From Actinomyces haliotis (GTDB lineage: Bacteria; Actinomycetota; Actinomycetes; Actinomycetales; Actinomycetaceae): a stretch of DNA of 64,000 bases. This document shows, one piece after another, positions 11,709 to 19,176 of this stretch. Both the position numbers and the translations under genes were made by a program. Each line of letters opens with the position of its first letter. The first letter of the stretch is position 1. Below the pieces are notes generated by a model. That model saw only the letters and a program-made list of their open reading frames with translations, was not told the origin of the DNA and searched no databases. Location: contig NZ_JACWNA010000007.1 in NCBI RefSeq assembly GCF_015355765.1, positions 1 through 64,000 of the forward strand. The letters are read 5' to 3'.

Positions 11709-11744
11709 ACCGCCCGGAGGACGCTCTCGCGTCCGCCGGGCGGT
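11709..11744. terminator. Bidirectional hairpin between treZ and femX
   Basis: A 9-bp stem ACCGCCCGG/CCGGGCGGT, one mismatch, then a 6-bp stem closed by TCTC. It lies between the convergent genes treZ and the FemX gene and could end transcription from both sides. No T tract on either strand. Confidence 0.6.
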
Positions 11745-11783
11745 CTGCTACGAGTCGCGGGCGCCTCCCGCGCCCGCCGAGGC

Positions 11784-12980
11784 TCAGTCCTGCGTGCCCG
11801 CGCCCGCGTCCACGGTTGCGGAACCGTCCGCGGGATCCTGGGCCCGTGACGCACGGTGCAGCCGGAGATCGCGCAACGAGCCCCGGATCTCACCGGCTCG
11901 CTCGCGCACGGAGCCCACGGCTCCCTGCGCGCGGTGCTTGAGCTCGAGCGCCCGCACGAGGGCGTCGTAGACGCTGGGCCGCACCGGCACGTCCCAAGCG
12001 CCCGGGATGTCGACAGGACCGTCGGTGACGAACTTGTTCTTGAACTCGCGCACGCCGGCGAGCTCGGGCACGCGCTCGGAGTCGACTCCCATGAGGTCGT
12101 ACCGGCGCACGCCCTCGGCGCGCAGCCAGCAGGCCTCCTTGTAGACGAGGGCGTCCGCGGCACGCATGCGGCGTCCCTCGGCGGAGGAGCCGGCGTAGTA
12201 GCGCAGCGCCCCGTCGCCCCAGACGGTGACGAGGGACCAGACGAGGGCCTCCTGGCCGTCGCGGCGCACGACGTAGAGCCGCGCGTGCTCCGGACCGAGT
12301 GCCCGCAGCATCGTCCGGTAGGTGTCCTCGGGTGCGGCGCGGAAGCCGTCGCGGTCACCGGTCTCCGTGAGGATCTCGTAGAGCTCGCCGAAGACCTCGT
12401 CGGCCCTCGCGGTCTCGTCGTGGAAGGTGAGCGACTCGTTGCGCAGGGCCTTGCGGACGTCACGGCGGCCGCGCGACTTGAAGGAGGCGAGGATCGCGTC
12501 GTCGTCCTCGCGGTCGAGGTCGAGGATGACGGTGCGGTCGTAGGTCATCGTCTGGAGGAGCTCGTGGAGCTCCGGGGCCTCGTGGCTGAAGTGCAGGCGG
12601 ACGAAGACGATGCTCGGCTCGTGGAACCGGACTCCGGCGACGATGAGGCGTCGCAGGTCCGCCTCCTCCTCCGGCGTCGGGGCGTCCCCGAGCCAGACGG
12701 GGGCGTGGCGGGCCCAGAGGTAGGGGAAGCCCCGCACCTCCATCCGCGTGAGGGACACGAGGGCACGAGGCTCCCCGTCGGGGCCGTCGTAGACGACGCG
12801 GCCCCAGGGCTCGCGCCCGTCCATGGCGGCGTCGAAGGAGTCCCACGCGGAGGTCTGCTCGATCGGCAGCGTGGTCCCCGCTGCCGCGGCGATCTGACGG
12901 AAGGTCTCCCAGTCGACCTGCCTCATGGAGCCGTGGGGGGCACCTGCGGAGGGGGCGGTCGCGTGCTGGGTGTCGGTCAT
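11784..12980 (-). CDS. FemX/FemAB-type aminoacyltransferase, second family member
   Basis: A 398-residue FemABX-family protein. The central basic motif KSRGRRDVRKALRNE (about residue 165) matches the equivalent segment in the gene at 1436-2581. LYVVRRDGQEALVWSLVTVW, DALVYKEACWLRAEGVRRYDLMGV and VREFKNKFVTDG show the second GNAT-like half. The C-terminal 60 residues are charged and may be coiled. The ATG at 12980 has AAGGAG 5 nt upstream. It is not next to an ATP-grasp gene. Different FemX proteins usually add successive residues of a peptidoglycan bridge; which step this one does is unknown. Confidence 0.8.
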   Translation of the reverse strand: MTDTQHATAPSAGAPHGSMRQVDWETFRQIAAAAGTTLPIEQTSAWDSFDAAMDGREPWGRVVYDGPDGEPRALVSLTRMEVRGFPYLWARHAPVWLGDAPTPEEEADLRRLIVAGVRFHEPSIVFVRLHFSHEAPELHELLQTMTYDRTVILDLDREDDDAILASFKSRGRRDVRKALRNESLTFHDETARADEVFGELYEILTETGDRDGFRAAPEDTYRTMLRALGPEHARLYVVRRDGQEALVWSLVTVWGDGALRYYAGSSAEGRRMRAADALVYKEACWLRAEGVRRYDLMGVDSERVPELAGVREFKNKFVTDGPVDIPGAWDVPVRPSVYDALVRALELKHRAQGAVGSVRERAGEIRGSLRDLRLHRASRAQDPADGSATVDAGAGTQD

Positions 12981-13112
12981 TGCTGCTCCTTGCTGCGTCC
13001 CCGCCGGTCATCGGGGCGCGCTGGCCAGGTTAGCCCAGGTCACGGCACCAGCTGCCGCCCGTGCGCGGCGTGGCAGCGCTTGTGCGGCCGCAGCGCCGGT
13101 AGCCTCGCAGCC

Positions 13113-13721
13113 GTGACCACCTCCTCCACCTCGAGCTCGAACCAGGACACGGGGGCTGACGTCCCCGAGCGCTTCCGCGAGGCGCTCCTGAGCATGCGCG
13201 ACGCCGCCCGCCCCCGCGGCCTCGTCCTCGAGGAGGTGCCCGCCCCGCGTCGGCTCGCCCCCTTCACCGCGGCGCTCTCGGCTGAGACGGTCGAGAACGA
13301 GATGGGCACGCCCGTCGCCTCCGGGCGCTTCGTCGTCCTCCACGACCCCGAGGGCCAGGACGCCTGGGACGGGGACTTCCGCGTCGTCGTCCAGGCCCGG
13401 GCCCGGCTCGACGACGAGGTCGGCACGGACCCGCTCCTCGGCTCCGCCGCCTGGTCCTGGCTCCAGGAGGCGCTCGACTCGGCCGGCGCCGGTCATCGTG
13501 CCCTCGTCGGGACGGTGACGCGGGTCCTCTCCGAGACCTTCGGGGGGCTCGACCTCACGGACTCCTGCGGTCACGTCGAGATCCGTGCCTCGTGGTCGCC
13601 CACGACACCGGACCTGGGGCCCCACCTCGGGGCCTGGTACGAGATCCTCCACGTCGCCGCCGGCCACGAGCCCGAGCAGGCAGCGGCGCTTGCCGTCGCC
13701 GTCCCGGGCGCCGCCCGGTGA
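13113..13721 (+). CDS. DUF3000 family protein
   Basis: A 202-residue protein matching the actinobacterial DUF3000 family, whose function is not known. Conserved-looking segments are PERFREALLSMRDA, RGLVLEEVPAPRRLAPF, ASGRFVVLHDPEGQDAWDG and GSAAWSWLQEAL. No signal peptide or membrane segment. The GTG at 13113 is chosen because the sequence matches from there and TAGCCT lies exactly 7 bases upstream with no Shine-Dalgarno, suggesting a leaderless mRNA. Its TGA overlaps the next start by 4 bases (GTGA), so it is probably co-translated with the ribonuclease D gene, an arrangement common in Actinobacteria. Confidence 0.82.
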   Translation: MTTSSTSSSNQDTGADVPERFREALLSMRDAARPRGLVLEEVPAPRRLAPFTAALSAETVENEMGTPVASGRFVVLHDPEGQDAWDGDFRVVVQARARLDDEVGTDPLLGSAAWSWLQEALDSAGAGHRALVGTVTRVLSETFGGLDLTDSCGHVEIRASWSPTTPDLGPHLGAWYEILHVAAGHEPEQAAALAVAVPGAAR

Positions 13722-15031
13722 GCGCCGCCTCGCGCGGCCCGGCCCGCACGCCCCGTCCGGTCGCGGTGCCCGGGACCACTGACGAGCCCGTGCCCACCGA
13801 CGAGGTCCTCGACTACAAGGTTCCTGCCGAAGGCCTTCCGCCCGTGACCGACTCCCCCTCAGCGCTGCACGACGCCGTCGATGCCCTGGCGACGGGGGCC
13901 GGGCCGGTGGCGGTGGACGCTGAGCGCGCCTCGGGCTTCCGCTACGGGCAGGACGCCTACCTCGTCCAGCTGCGTCGAGAGGGCGCGGGCACCGTGCTCG
14001 TCGACCCGGTCGACGCGGGCGACCTCACCTCCCTCGCCGACGTCCTGGACGGGCCCGAGTGGATCCTCCACGCCGCCGACCAGGACCTCCCCTGCCTGCG
14101 AGACCTCGGACTCGCCCCCCGCTCGGTCTTCGACACGGAGCTCGCTGCCCGGCTGCTCGGTCGCCAGCACGTCGGGCTCGGCGCGGTCGTCGAGGAGACG
14201 CTGGGTCTGCGCCTCGCCAAGGACCACGCGGCGGCCGACTGGTCCACGCGCCCGCTCCCGGAGTCGTGGCTCGTCTACGCGGCGCTCGACGTCGAGCTCC
14301 TGGCTCCTCTGCGCGACGCGCTCGCCGCTGAGCTCGTGGCCGTCGGCAAGGCCGAGTGGGCCGCCCAGGAGTTCGAGTACGTCCGCACGCGGCCGCCGCG
14401 GCCGGCGAAGGTCGACCCGTGGCGGAAGACGCCGAGGGCCGGCCGAGCCGTGCGCTCACCGCGGTCACTCGCGATCCTTCGCGAGCTGTGGACGGCGCGC
14501 GAGGAGCTCGCCGCCCAGCTGGACCGCACGCCCTCGAAGATCCTGCCGCACCACGCGCTCGTGGCGGCCGCCGTCGCACGGCCGACGTCACGACGCAAGC
14601 TCTCGGCGCTTCGCGAGTTCTCGTCACGCCAGGCGCGCCAGCACCACGAGCTGTGGTGGGAGGCGGTCGAGCGCGCCCTGGCGCTTCCCGACGACGAGCT
14701 CCCGCCGACGCACGCTCCGCTGCCCCCTGGTGAGCTGCCGCCGCCTCGCTCGTGGTCGCGTCATCACCGCGACGCCGCCGAGGCCCTCGACGTCGTGCGG
14801 CCAGCCGTGCGCGACCGCGCCGAGACGATCCGCGTACCGCAGGAGCTCCTGCTCAGCCCGGACTCCCAGCGCCACCTCGCCTGGGACCTCGGAGAGGAGC
14901 GCGCCGCCGGCGGCCGACCCGCCACGGACGTGGAGTCCGTGGCTCGCCGTCTCGAGTACCTTGACGCGCGCCCCTGGCAGGTCGAACAGGCGGCACCGGC
15001 TCTGTCCGAGGCACTCAGCTCCCGGTTCTGA
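13718..15031 (+). CDS. rnd: Ribonuclease D-like 3'-5' exonuclease with HRDC domain
   Basis: A 437-residue DEDD-family exonuclease, expected to trim 3' ends of tRNAs and other stable RNAs. The exonuclease half shows AVDAERASGFRYGQDAYLVQ (first Asp and Glu), LHAADQDLPCLRDLGL (second Asp) and LVYAALDVELL (Tyr and last Asp). The HRDC helical domain follows (SLAILRELWTAREELAAQLDRTPSKI and SRRKLSALREF). The start is the GTG at 13718, overlapping the DUF3000 stop by 4 bases. A perfect 15-bp hairpin closes the transcript 16 bases after the stop. Confidence 0.87.
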   Translation: MSAASRGPARTPRPVAVPGTTDEPVPTDEVLDYKVPAEGLPPVTDSPSALHDAVDALATGAGPVAVDAERASGFRYGQDAYLVQLRREGAGTVLVDPVDAGDLTSLADVLDGPEWILHAADQDLPCLRDLGLAPRSVFDTELAARLLGRQHVGLGAVVEETLGLRLAKDHAAADWSTRPLPESWLVYAALDVELLAPLRDALAAELVAVGKAEWAAQEFEYVRTRPPRPAKVDPWRKTPRAGRAVRSPRSLAILRELWTAREELAAQLDRTPSKILPHHALVAAAVARPTSRRKLSALREFSSRQARQHHELWWEAVERALALPDDELPPTHAPLPPGELPPPRSWSRHHRDAAEALDVVRPAVRDRAETIRVPQELLLSPDSQRHLAWDLGEERAAGGRPATDVESVARRLEYLDARPWQVEQAAPALSEALSSRF

Positions 15032-15046
15032 GCCGCACCAGCCTGA

Positions 15047-15080
15047 GGGGGGCCCGTCCGGATCACCGGACGGGCCCCTC
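15047..15080. terminator. Hairpin terminator between rnd and pflA
   Basis: A stem of about 15 bp (one G-T pair) around the loop ATCA, centred at 15063, between the convergent rnd and pflA genes. GC-rich arms and no T tract; probably works in both directions. Confidence 0.65.
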
Positions 15081-15114
15081 CTCGCTGGACGCTCCGGAAC
15101 GCCGACGCTGGCGC

Positions 15115-15999
15115 TCAGTGCACGGTGAAGCCGTGCGAGCGGAAGATCGCGCGGGTCGACTCGACGAGTTCGGGCTCGGGCGGACGGACGTCGCGAAGGC
15201 TGTACTCGAGCTTGAGGGCGTCCCACTTGTCCGTGCCCATCTGGTGGAAAGGCAGGACCTCCACGCGGGAGACCGAAGAGCCCCATCGCTCGATGATGCG
15301 TGCGACGTTCTCCACGTTCTCCGGGTCGTCGGTGAGGCCGGGGACGAGGACGAAGCGCGCCCAGATCTCGATGCCCTTGGCGGCGAGGCGGTCGCCGAAC
15401 TCGATGGTGGGGGCGAGCTCGCGGCCGGTGACCTTCTTGTAGGTCTCCTCGTCGCCGCTCTTGACGTCGAGGAGCACGAGGTCGACGTTCTCGAGCATCT
15501 CGTCGCTCGCGTTGCGCCCGAGGTAGCCGGAGGTGTCGATGCAGGTGTGGATACCCATGGCCTTGGCGCCCGCGAGGATCCGGCCGGCGAAGGCCGGCTG
15601 CATGAGGACCTCGCCGCCGGAGAGCGTGATCCCGCCCTTGGAGGCGCGGAACACGTTGCGGTAGCGCTTCATGCGGCGCAGGAGCTCGTCGGCCTCGACG
15701 GGCTCGCCGTCCTTCATGAGGAAGGTGTCGGGGTTGTGGCAGTACAGGCAGCGGAGCGGGCAGCCGTTGAGGAAGACGGTCATCCGGGTTCCCGGGCCGT
15801 CGACGGCCGTCACGAGCTCCCAGGAGTGGATGGAGCCGAGGGATCCGTCTCGCATGCGCGCGAGACGCTCGGAGCGCTGGAGGTCGCTGAGCTCCTCGAT
15901 GCCTCCGATGCCCGCACCGCGCAAGCGGGCGGCCGGGGCCAGGAAGTCCTGGTCCCGGCCGCCCTCACTCGCGGGGGTGATGGTGTCAGTGTCTGTCAT
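15115..15999 (-). CDS. pflA: Pyruvate formate-lyase activating enzyme PflA
   Basis: A 294-residue radical-SAM enzyme that puts a glycyl radical on pyruvate formate-lyase. The [4Fe-4S] cluster motif is Cys80, Cys84 and Cys87 in NGCPLRCLYCHNPDTF. KGGITLSGGEVLMQP is the SAM-binding GGE region. VKSGDEETYKKVTG and LPFHQMGTDKW are typical of PflA. An unusual 55-residue N-terminal extension precedes the usual start. There is no clear Shine-Dalgarno before the ATG at 15999. It is the last gene of pflB-grcA-pflA, 40 bases after grcA. Here the substrate glycine is on the separate GrcA-like protein, so PflA must recognise that small subunit. Confidence 0.93.
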   Translation of the reverse strand: MTDTDTITPASEGGRDQDFLAPAARLRGAGIGGIEELSDLQRSERLARMRDGSLGSIHSWELVTAVDGPGTRMTVFLNGCPLRCLYCHNPDTFLMKDGEPVEADELLRRMKRYRNVFRASKGGITLSGGEVLMQPAFAGRILAGAKAMGIHTCIDTSGYLGRNASDEMLENVDLVLLDVKSGDEETYKKVTGRELAPTIEFGDRLAAKGIEIWARFVLVPGLTDDPENVENVARIIERWGSSVSRVEVLPFHQMGTDKWDALKLEYSLRDVRPPEPELVESTRAIFRSHGFTVH

Positions 16000-16039
16000 A
16001 CGTGAATGATGCCAGTCGTGATGACCTCACCCGAGGCGC

Positions 16040-16285
16040 TCAGGCGCCCGCGTGGAAGGTGCGGTGGAGGACGTCGAGCTGCTGCTCACGCGTGAGCTTG
16101 ACGAAGTTGACGGCGTAGCCGGAGACGCGGACCGTGAGGTTCGGGTAGTTCTCCGGGTGCTCCATGGCGTCCTCGAGGGTGGAGCGGTCGAGGACGTTGA
16201 TGTTGGCGTGGTACAGGCCCTTGACGCCGCCGTTGTCCTGGCGCTGAGCCTTCATCGACTCAAGTCGCTCTTCGTACGTGGCCAT
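16040..16285 (-). CDS. grcA: Free-standing glycyl-radical domain protein (GrcA2-like)
   Basis: An 81-residue protein equivalent to the C-terminal domain of pyruvate formate-lyase. The glycyl-radical motif is [17 protein letters not shown] with the radical glycine at Gly56, preceded by [25 protein letters not shown]. coli GrcA (YfiD) carries the same motif but acts as a spare part. Here it is likely essential, because the adjacent PflB ends just before this domain. The ATG at 16285 has AAAGGGG 6 nt upstream, so it is separately translated and not a frameshifted piece of PflB. It lies between pflB (220-base gap) and pflA (40-base gap). Confidence 0.9.
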   Translation of the reverse strand: MATYEERLESMKAQRQDNGGVKGLYHANINVLDRSTLEDAMEHPENYPNLTVRVSGYAVNFVKLTREQQLDVLHRTFHAGA

Positions 16286-16504
16286 GATGGCCCCTTTCGG
16301 TGTGGTGTGTAGTGGTCGGCCGTGAGGCCGAATGGGTGTCCCTCCGGTCGGGCGCCCGGGGGGGGGGCGCCCCGGGGCGCGGCGGGGGGGCCGACCCGCC
16401 GCCCGCGGGCCCGGCGACGCCCGCGGCGCGGGGGCCCGTGCGGCCTAATGGGGGCCCCGCGGGTCGCCCCCCCGTGGGGCGGCCGACCGGGGACGCGAGG
16501 GGGA
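16286..16504. repeat. Extreme G+C low-complexity spacer between pflB and grcA
   Basis: The spacer holds runs of G and C, including ten G in a row at 16358-16367. Only about three of the 90 bases at 16351-16440 are A or T. An imperfect direct repeat is visible: CGTGAGGCCGAATGGG at 16321 and CGTGCGGCCTAATGGG at 16437. No reading frame continues PflB through it. It could be a strong RNA structure separating two cistrons of unequal expression, or it could contain base-calling errors. Confidence 0.6.
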
Positions 16505-18625
16505 TCAGACCTCGGCGCAGTCGTCCGGGACGAAGCCGGCGTCGAGGATGCCCACGAGGTTCTCGACGCGCTCGTCGAGCGTGCGGCCGAGGCCCTGCGG
16601 GGTGATGGTGTTGGTGAGGGAGATGCCGTCGAGGGCGTCGTTGTAGTCGAGCTTGCCGACGCTCATCATGGAGGCGACCATGCCGTGCGTGTCCATGCCG
16701 TTCTCCGGGTTGGCGCCGGGGGCGAAGGGCGTGCCGGCCTGGTGGCCCGACGGGAAGGCGCCGGTGGCCTTGCCGTAGACCACGTTGGACGTGATGGTGA
16801 GAACCGACTGGGTCGGGATCGCGTCGCGGTAGAAGGGCTGCTCCTTGATCTTCGACATGATCGTGTGGACCACGGTGGCGGCGATGTCGTCCGCGCGGTC
16901 GTCGTCGTTGCCGTAGATCGGGAAGTCACCCTCGGTGACGTAGTCGACCACGAGGCCGGTCTCGTCCCGGACGGGCGTGACCTTCGCGTACTTGATGGCG
17001 CTCAGGGAGTCGGCGACGATCGACAGACCGGCGATGCCGCAGCCCATGGTGCGCACGATGTCGGAGTCGTGCAGCGCCATCTCGATCGCCTCGTAGGCGT
17101 ACTTGTCGTGACAGTAGTGGATGATGTTGAGCGCCTCGACGTAGGTGCCGACGACCCAGTCGAGCATCTTCTCGTAGCGGGCCCAGACGTCGTCGAAGTC
17201 GAGCGGACCGTCGCCCTCGACGCCGGGAAGACCGTTGACGATCTGCTTGCCGGTCATCTCGTCGCGACCGCCGTTGATGGCGTACAGGAGCGCCTTGGCG
17301 GAGTTGACGCGCGCGCCGAAGAACTGCATCTGCTTGCCCACGCGCATCGGGGAGACGCAGCACGCGATCGCCGCGTCGTCGCCCCAGTGCTCGCGGATCT
17401 GCTCGTCGGCCTCGTACTGGATGGAGGAGGTCGTGATGGAGATGAGGGCGCAGAAGTCCTTGTAGCCCTGCGGGAGCTTCTCGTCCCAGAAGATCGTGAT
17501 GTTCGGCTCCGGCGCAGGACCCAGGTTGCGCAGGGTCTGCAGGAGGCGGAAGGAGGTCTTCGTGACGAGCGGGCGGCCGTCCTCACCGAAGCCGGCGTCG
17601 GACCAGGTGGCCCAGTACGGGTCGCCGGAGAAGATCTGGTCGTAGTCCGTGGTGCGCAGGAAGCGGGTGATGCGCAGCTTCATGACGAAGTTGTCGATGA
17701 TCTCCTGCGCCTCGGTCTCCGTGATCGTGCCGTCGGCGAGGTCACGAGTGAAGTAGACGTCGAGGAAGGCCGAGAGGCGACCGATCGACATGGCGGCGCC
17801 GTCCTGGGACTTCACGGAGGCGAGGTAGGCGAAGTACGTCCACTGGACGGCCTGGTGGGCGTTCGTGGCCGGGCCGGAGATGTCGAAGCCGTACGAGGCG
17901 GCCATGTTCTTGAGCTTCTTGAGCGCCTTGATCTGCTCGGAGTGCTCCTCGCGGTACCGGGCCCAGTGCTCGGAGAAGGGCTGGTCCGCGACGGCGTCCT
18001 TGGCGACCTGCTTGAGCTCGATGAGGCGGTCGACACCGTAGAGCGCGACACGGCGGTAGTCGCCGATGATGCGGCCGCGGCCGTAGGCGTCCGGCAGACC
18101 GGTGATGATGTGGCTGGAGCGGGCGGCGCGGATGCGCGGCGTGTAGATGTCGAAGACCGCGTCGTTGTGGGTCTTGCGGTACTTCGTGAAGATCTTCTGG
18201 ACCTCGGGGTCGACCTCCTTGCCGGCCTCCTTGATCGCCTGGGCGACCATGCGCCAGCCGCCGTTCGGCATCATGGCGCGCTTCAGGGGAGAGTCGGTCT
18301 GGAGACCGACGATGACGTCGTCGTCCTCGGAGATGTACCCGGCGGGGAAGGCGTCGATGTCGGACGGGATGTGCGTGTCGACGTCGAGGATGCGGACCTT
18401 GCGCTCCTCCTTGAGGAACTTCTCCTCGAGCGTGTCCCACAGGCGCAGCGTCTTGTCGGTGGCGTCGGCGAGGAACGAGGCGTCGCCCTCGTACGGGGTG
18501 TAGTTGCGCTGGATGAAGTCGCGGACGTCGACGCCCTCCGTCCACGGCCCCTGGACGAAGCCTTCCCAGGCGTTGCGGCTGCTGGACTCCTCCGCCGTGG
18601 CGGATGCTGTGACCTCGGTGGTCAT
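16505..18625 (-). CDS. pflB: Pyruvate formate-lyase large subunit lacking the glycyl-radical domain
   Basis: A 706-residue formate acetyltransferase that cleaves pyruvate with CoA to acetyl-CoA and formate during anaerobic growth. The catalytic cysteine pair is Cys422-Cys423 in IACCVSPMRVGKQ. Other landmarks are ARSSHIITGLPDAYGRGRIIGDYRR and YGKATGAFPSGHQAGTPFAPGANP. It stops at GILDAGFVPDDCAEV, the point where single-chain homologues run into the glycine-radical domain (about 80 more residues). That domain is encoded separately downstream. The two lengths (706+81) add up to a normal enzyme. The ATG at 18625 has AGGAGG 6 nt upstream. First gene of the pfl operon. Confidence 0.93.
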   Translation of the reverse strand: MTTEVTASATAEESSSRNAWEGFVQGPWTEGVDVRDFIQRNYTPYEGDASFLADATDKTLRLWDTLEEKFLKEERKVRILDVDTHIPSDIDAFPAGYISEDDDVIVGLQTDSPLKRAMMPNGGWRMVAQAIKEAGKEVDPEVQKIFTKYRKTHNDAVFDIYTPRIRAARSSHIITGLPDAYGRGRIIGDYRRVALYGVDRLIELKQVAKDAVADQPFSEHWARYREEHSEQIKALKKLKNMAASYGFDISGPATNAHQAVQWTYFAYLASVKSQDGAAMSIGRLSAFLDVYFTRDLADGTITETEAQEIIDNFVMKLRITRFLRTTDYDQIFSGDPYWATWSDAGFGEDGRPLVTKTSFRLLQTLRNLGPAPEPNITIFWDEKLPQGYKDFCALISITTSSIQYEADEQIREHWGDDAAIACCVSPMRVGKQMQFFGARVNSAKALLYAINGGRDEMTGKQIVNGLPGVEGDGPLDFDDVWARYEKMLDWVVGTYVEALNIIHYCHDKYAYEAIEMALHDSDIVRTMGCGIAGLSIVADSLSAIKYAKVTPVRDETGLVVDYVTEGDFPIYGNDDDRADDIAATVVHTIMSKIKEQPFYRDAIPTQSVLTITSNVVYGKATGAFPSGHQAGTPFAPGANPENGMDTHGMVASMMSVGKLDYNDALDGISLTNTITPQGLGRTLDERVENLVGILDAGFVPDDCAEV

Positions 18626-19176
18626 CCGTGCCCTCCTGTGTGTGGGTGCCGATCAGGTCACCCTGTTGGGGAAGTCCCTCGTGGGGACGTGGCGGTACTT
18701 CCTTGCGCCGTCGAAATAAGCGTAGGCGGACCGCTCAGCCCAGCAGGGGACGGACCCTGACGGGCCCAGTGTTCTGACTCACACGACGACCATATCGGCA
18801 TCGCCTCAGGGACGTAAGTCCCCAACGAGATCACCAGACGTCAGACGTCCAGCGGGTTCGTTCGGCCAGGTCGTTCCCGGCCGGACGCTCCCGCCCCGGC
18901 CCCTACGGCAGGTGCGTGGGACCCGCGTCCCAGTCCTGCGCACAGGGTCGCGCGGGGACCCGCGTCGCGGAGCGTGCCGGCCCCCTCACCACGGGCCGCG
19001 ACCTCGTCCGACAGCCGCCCGTCCCACCGAGCGCGCAGCGCCGGCCCGGAGGCTCGAAGGCGCGTCACGAGGGTCACTCCGAGCGGGATAGGGTGTGACC
19101 AGGGTCGCCCCGCGCGGCACCACCGGCTCAGTCACCGGGAGCGCGGGCGACCGACGACCACGTCTCAGGAGGATCC
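18626..19176. other. Divergent intergenic region between pflB and the S9 peptidase gene
   Basis: No convincing gene. It should hold the pfl promoter and that of the peptidase. Visible elements are two GGGAC/GTCCC inverted repeats (around 18675 and 18815) and TAGGGT at 19089-19094, a possible -10 box for the peptidase. A GTG...CAC element near 18772 is too imperfect to call a Rex site. Short open frames here look like shadows. Confidence 0.4.

Noticed and set aside
16322-18760. 812-residue open frame antisense to pflB
   Set aside because: The opposite strand encodes intact pyruvate formate-lyase; the antisense product is low complexity.
18765-18790. Possible Rex-type redox operator (GTGTTCTGACTCACAC) before pflB
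   Set aside because: The arms match the expected inverted repeat at only about four of six positions, too weak to report as a site.
18841-19077. 78-residue minus-strand open frame in the pfl/peptidase gap
   Set aside because: No Shine-Dalgarno, no homology that I recognise, composition like a random GC-rich frame.
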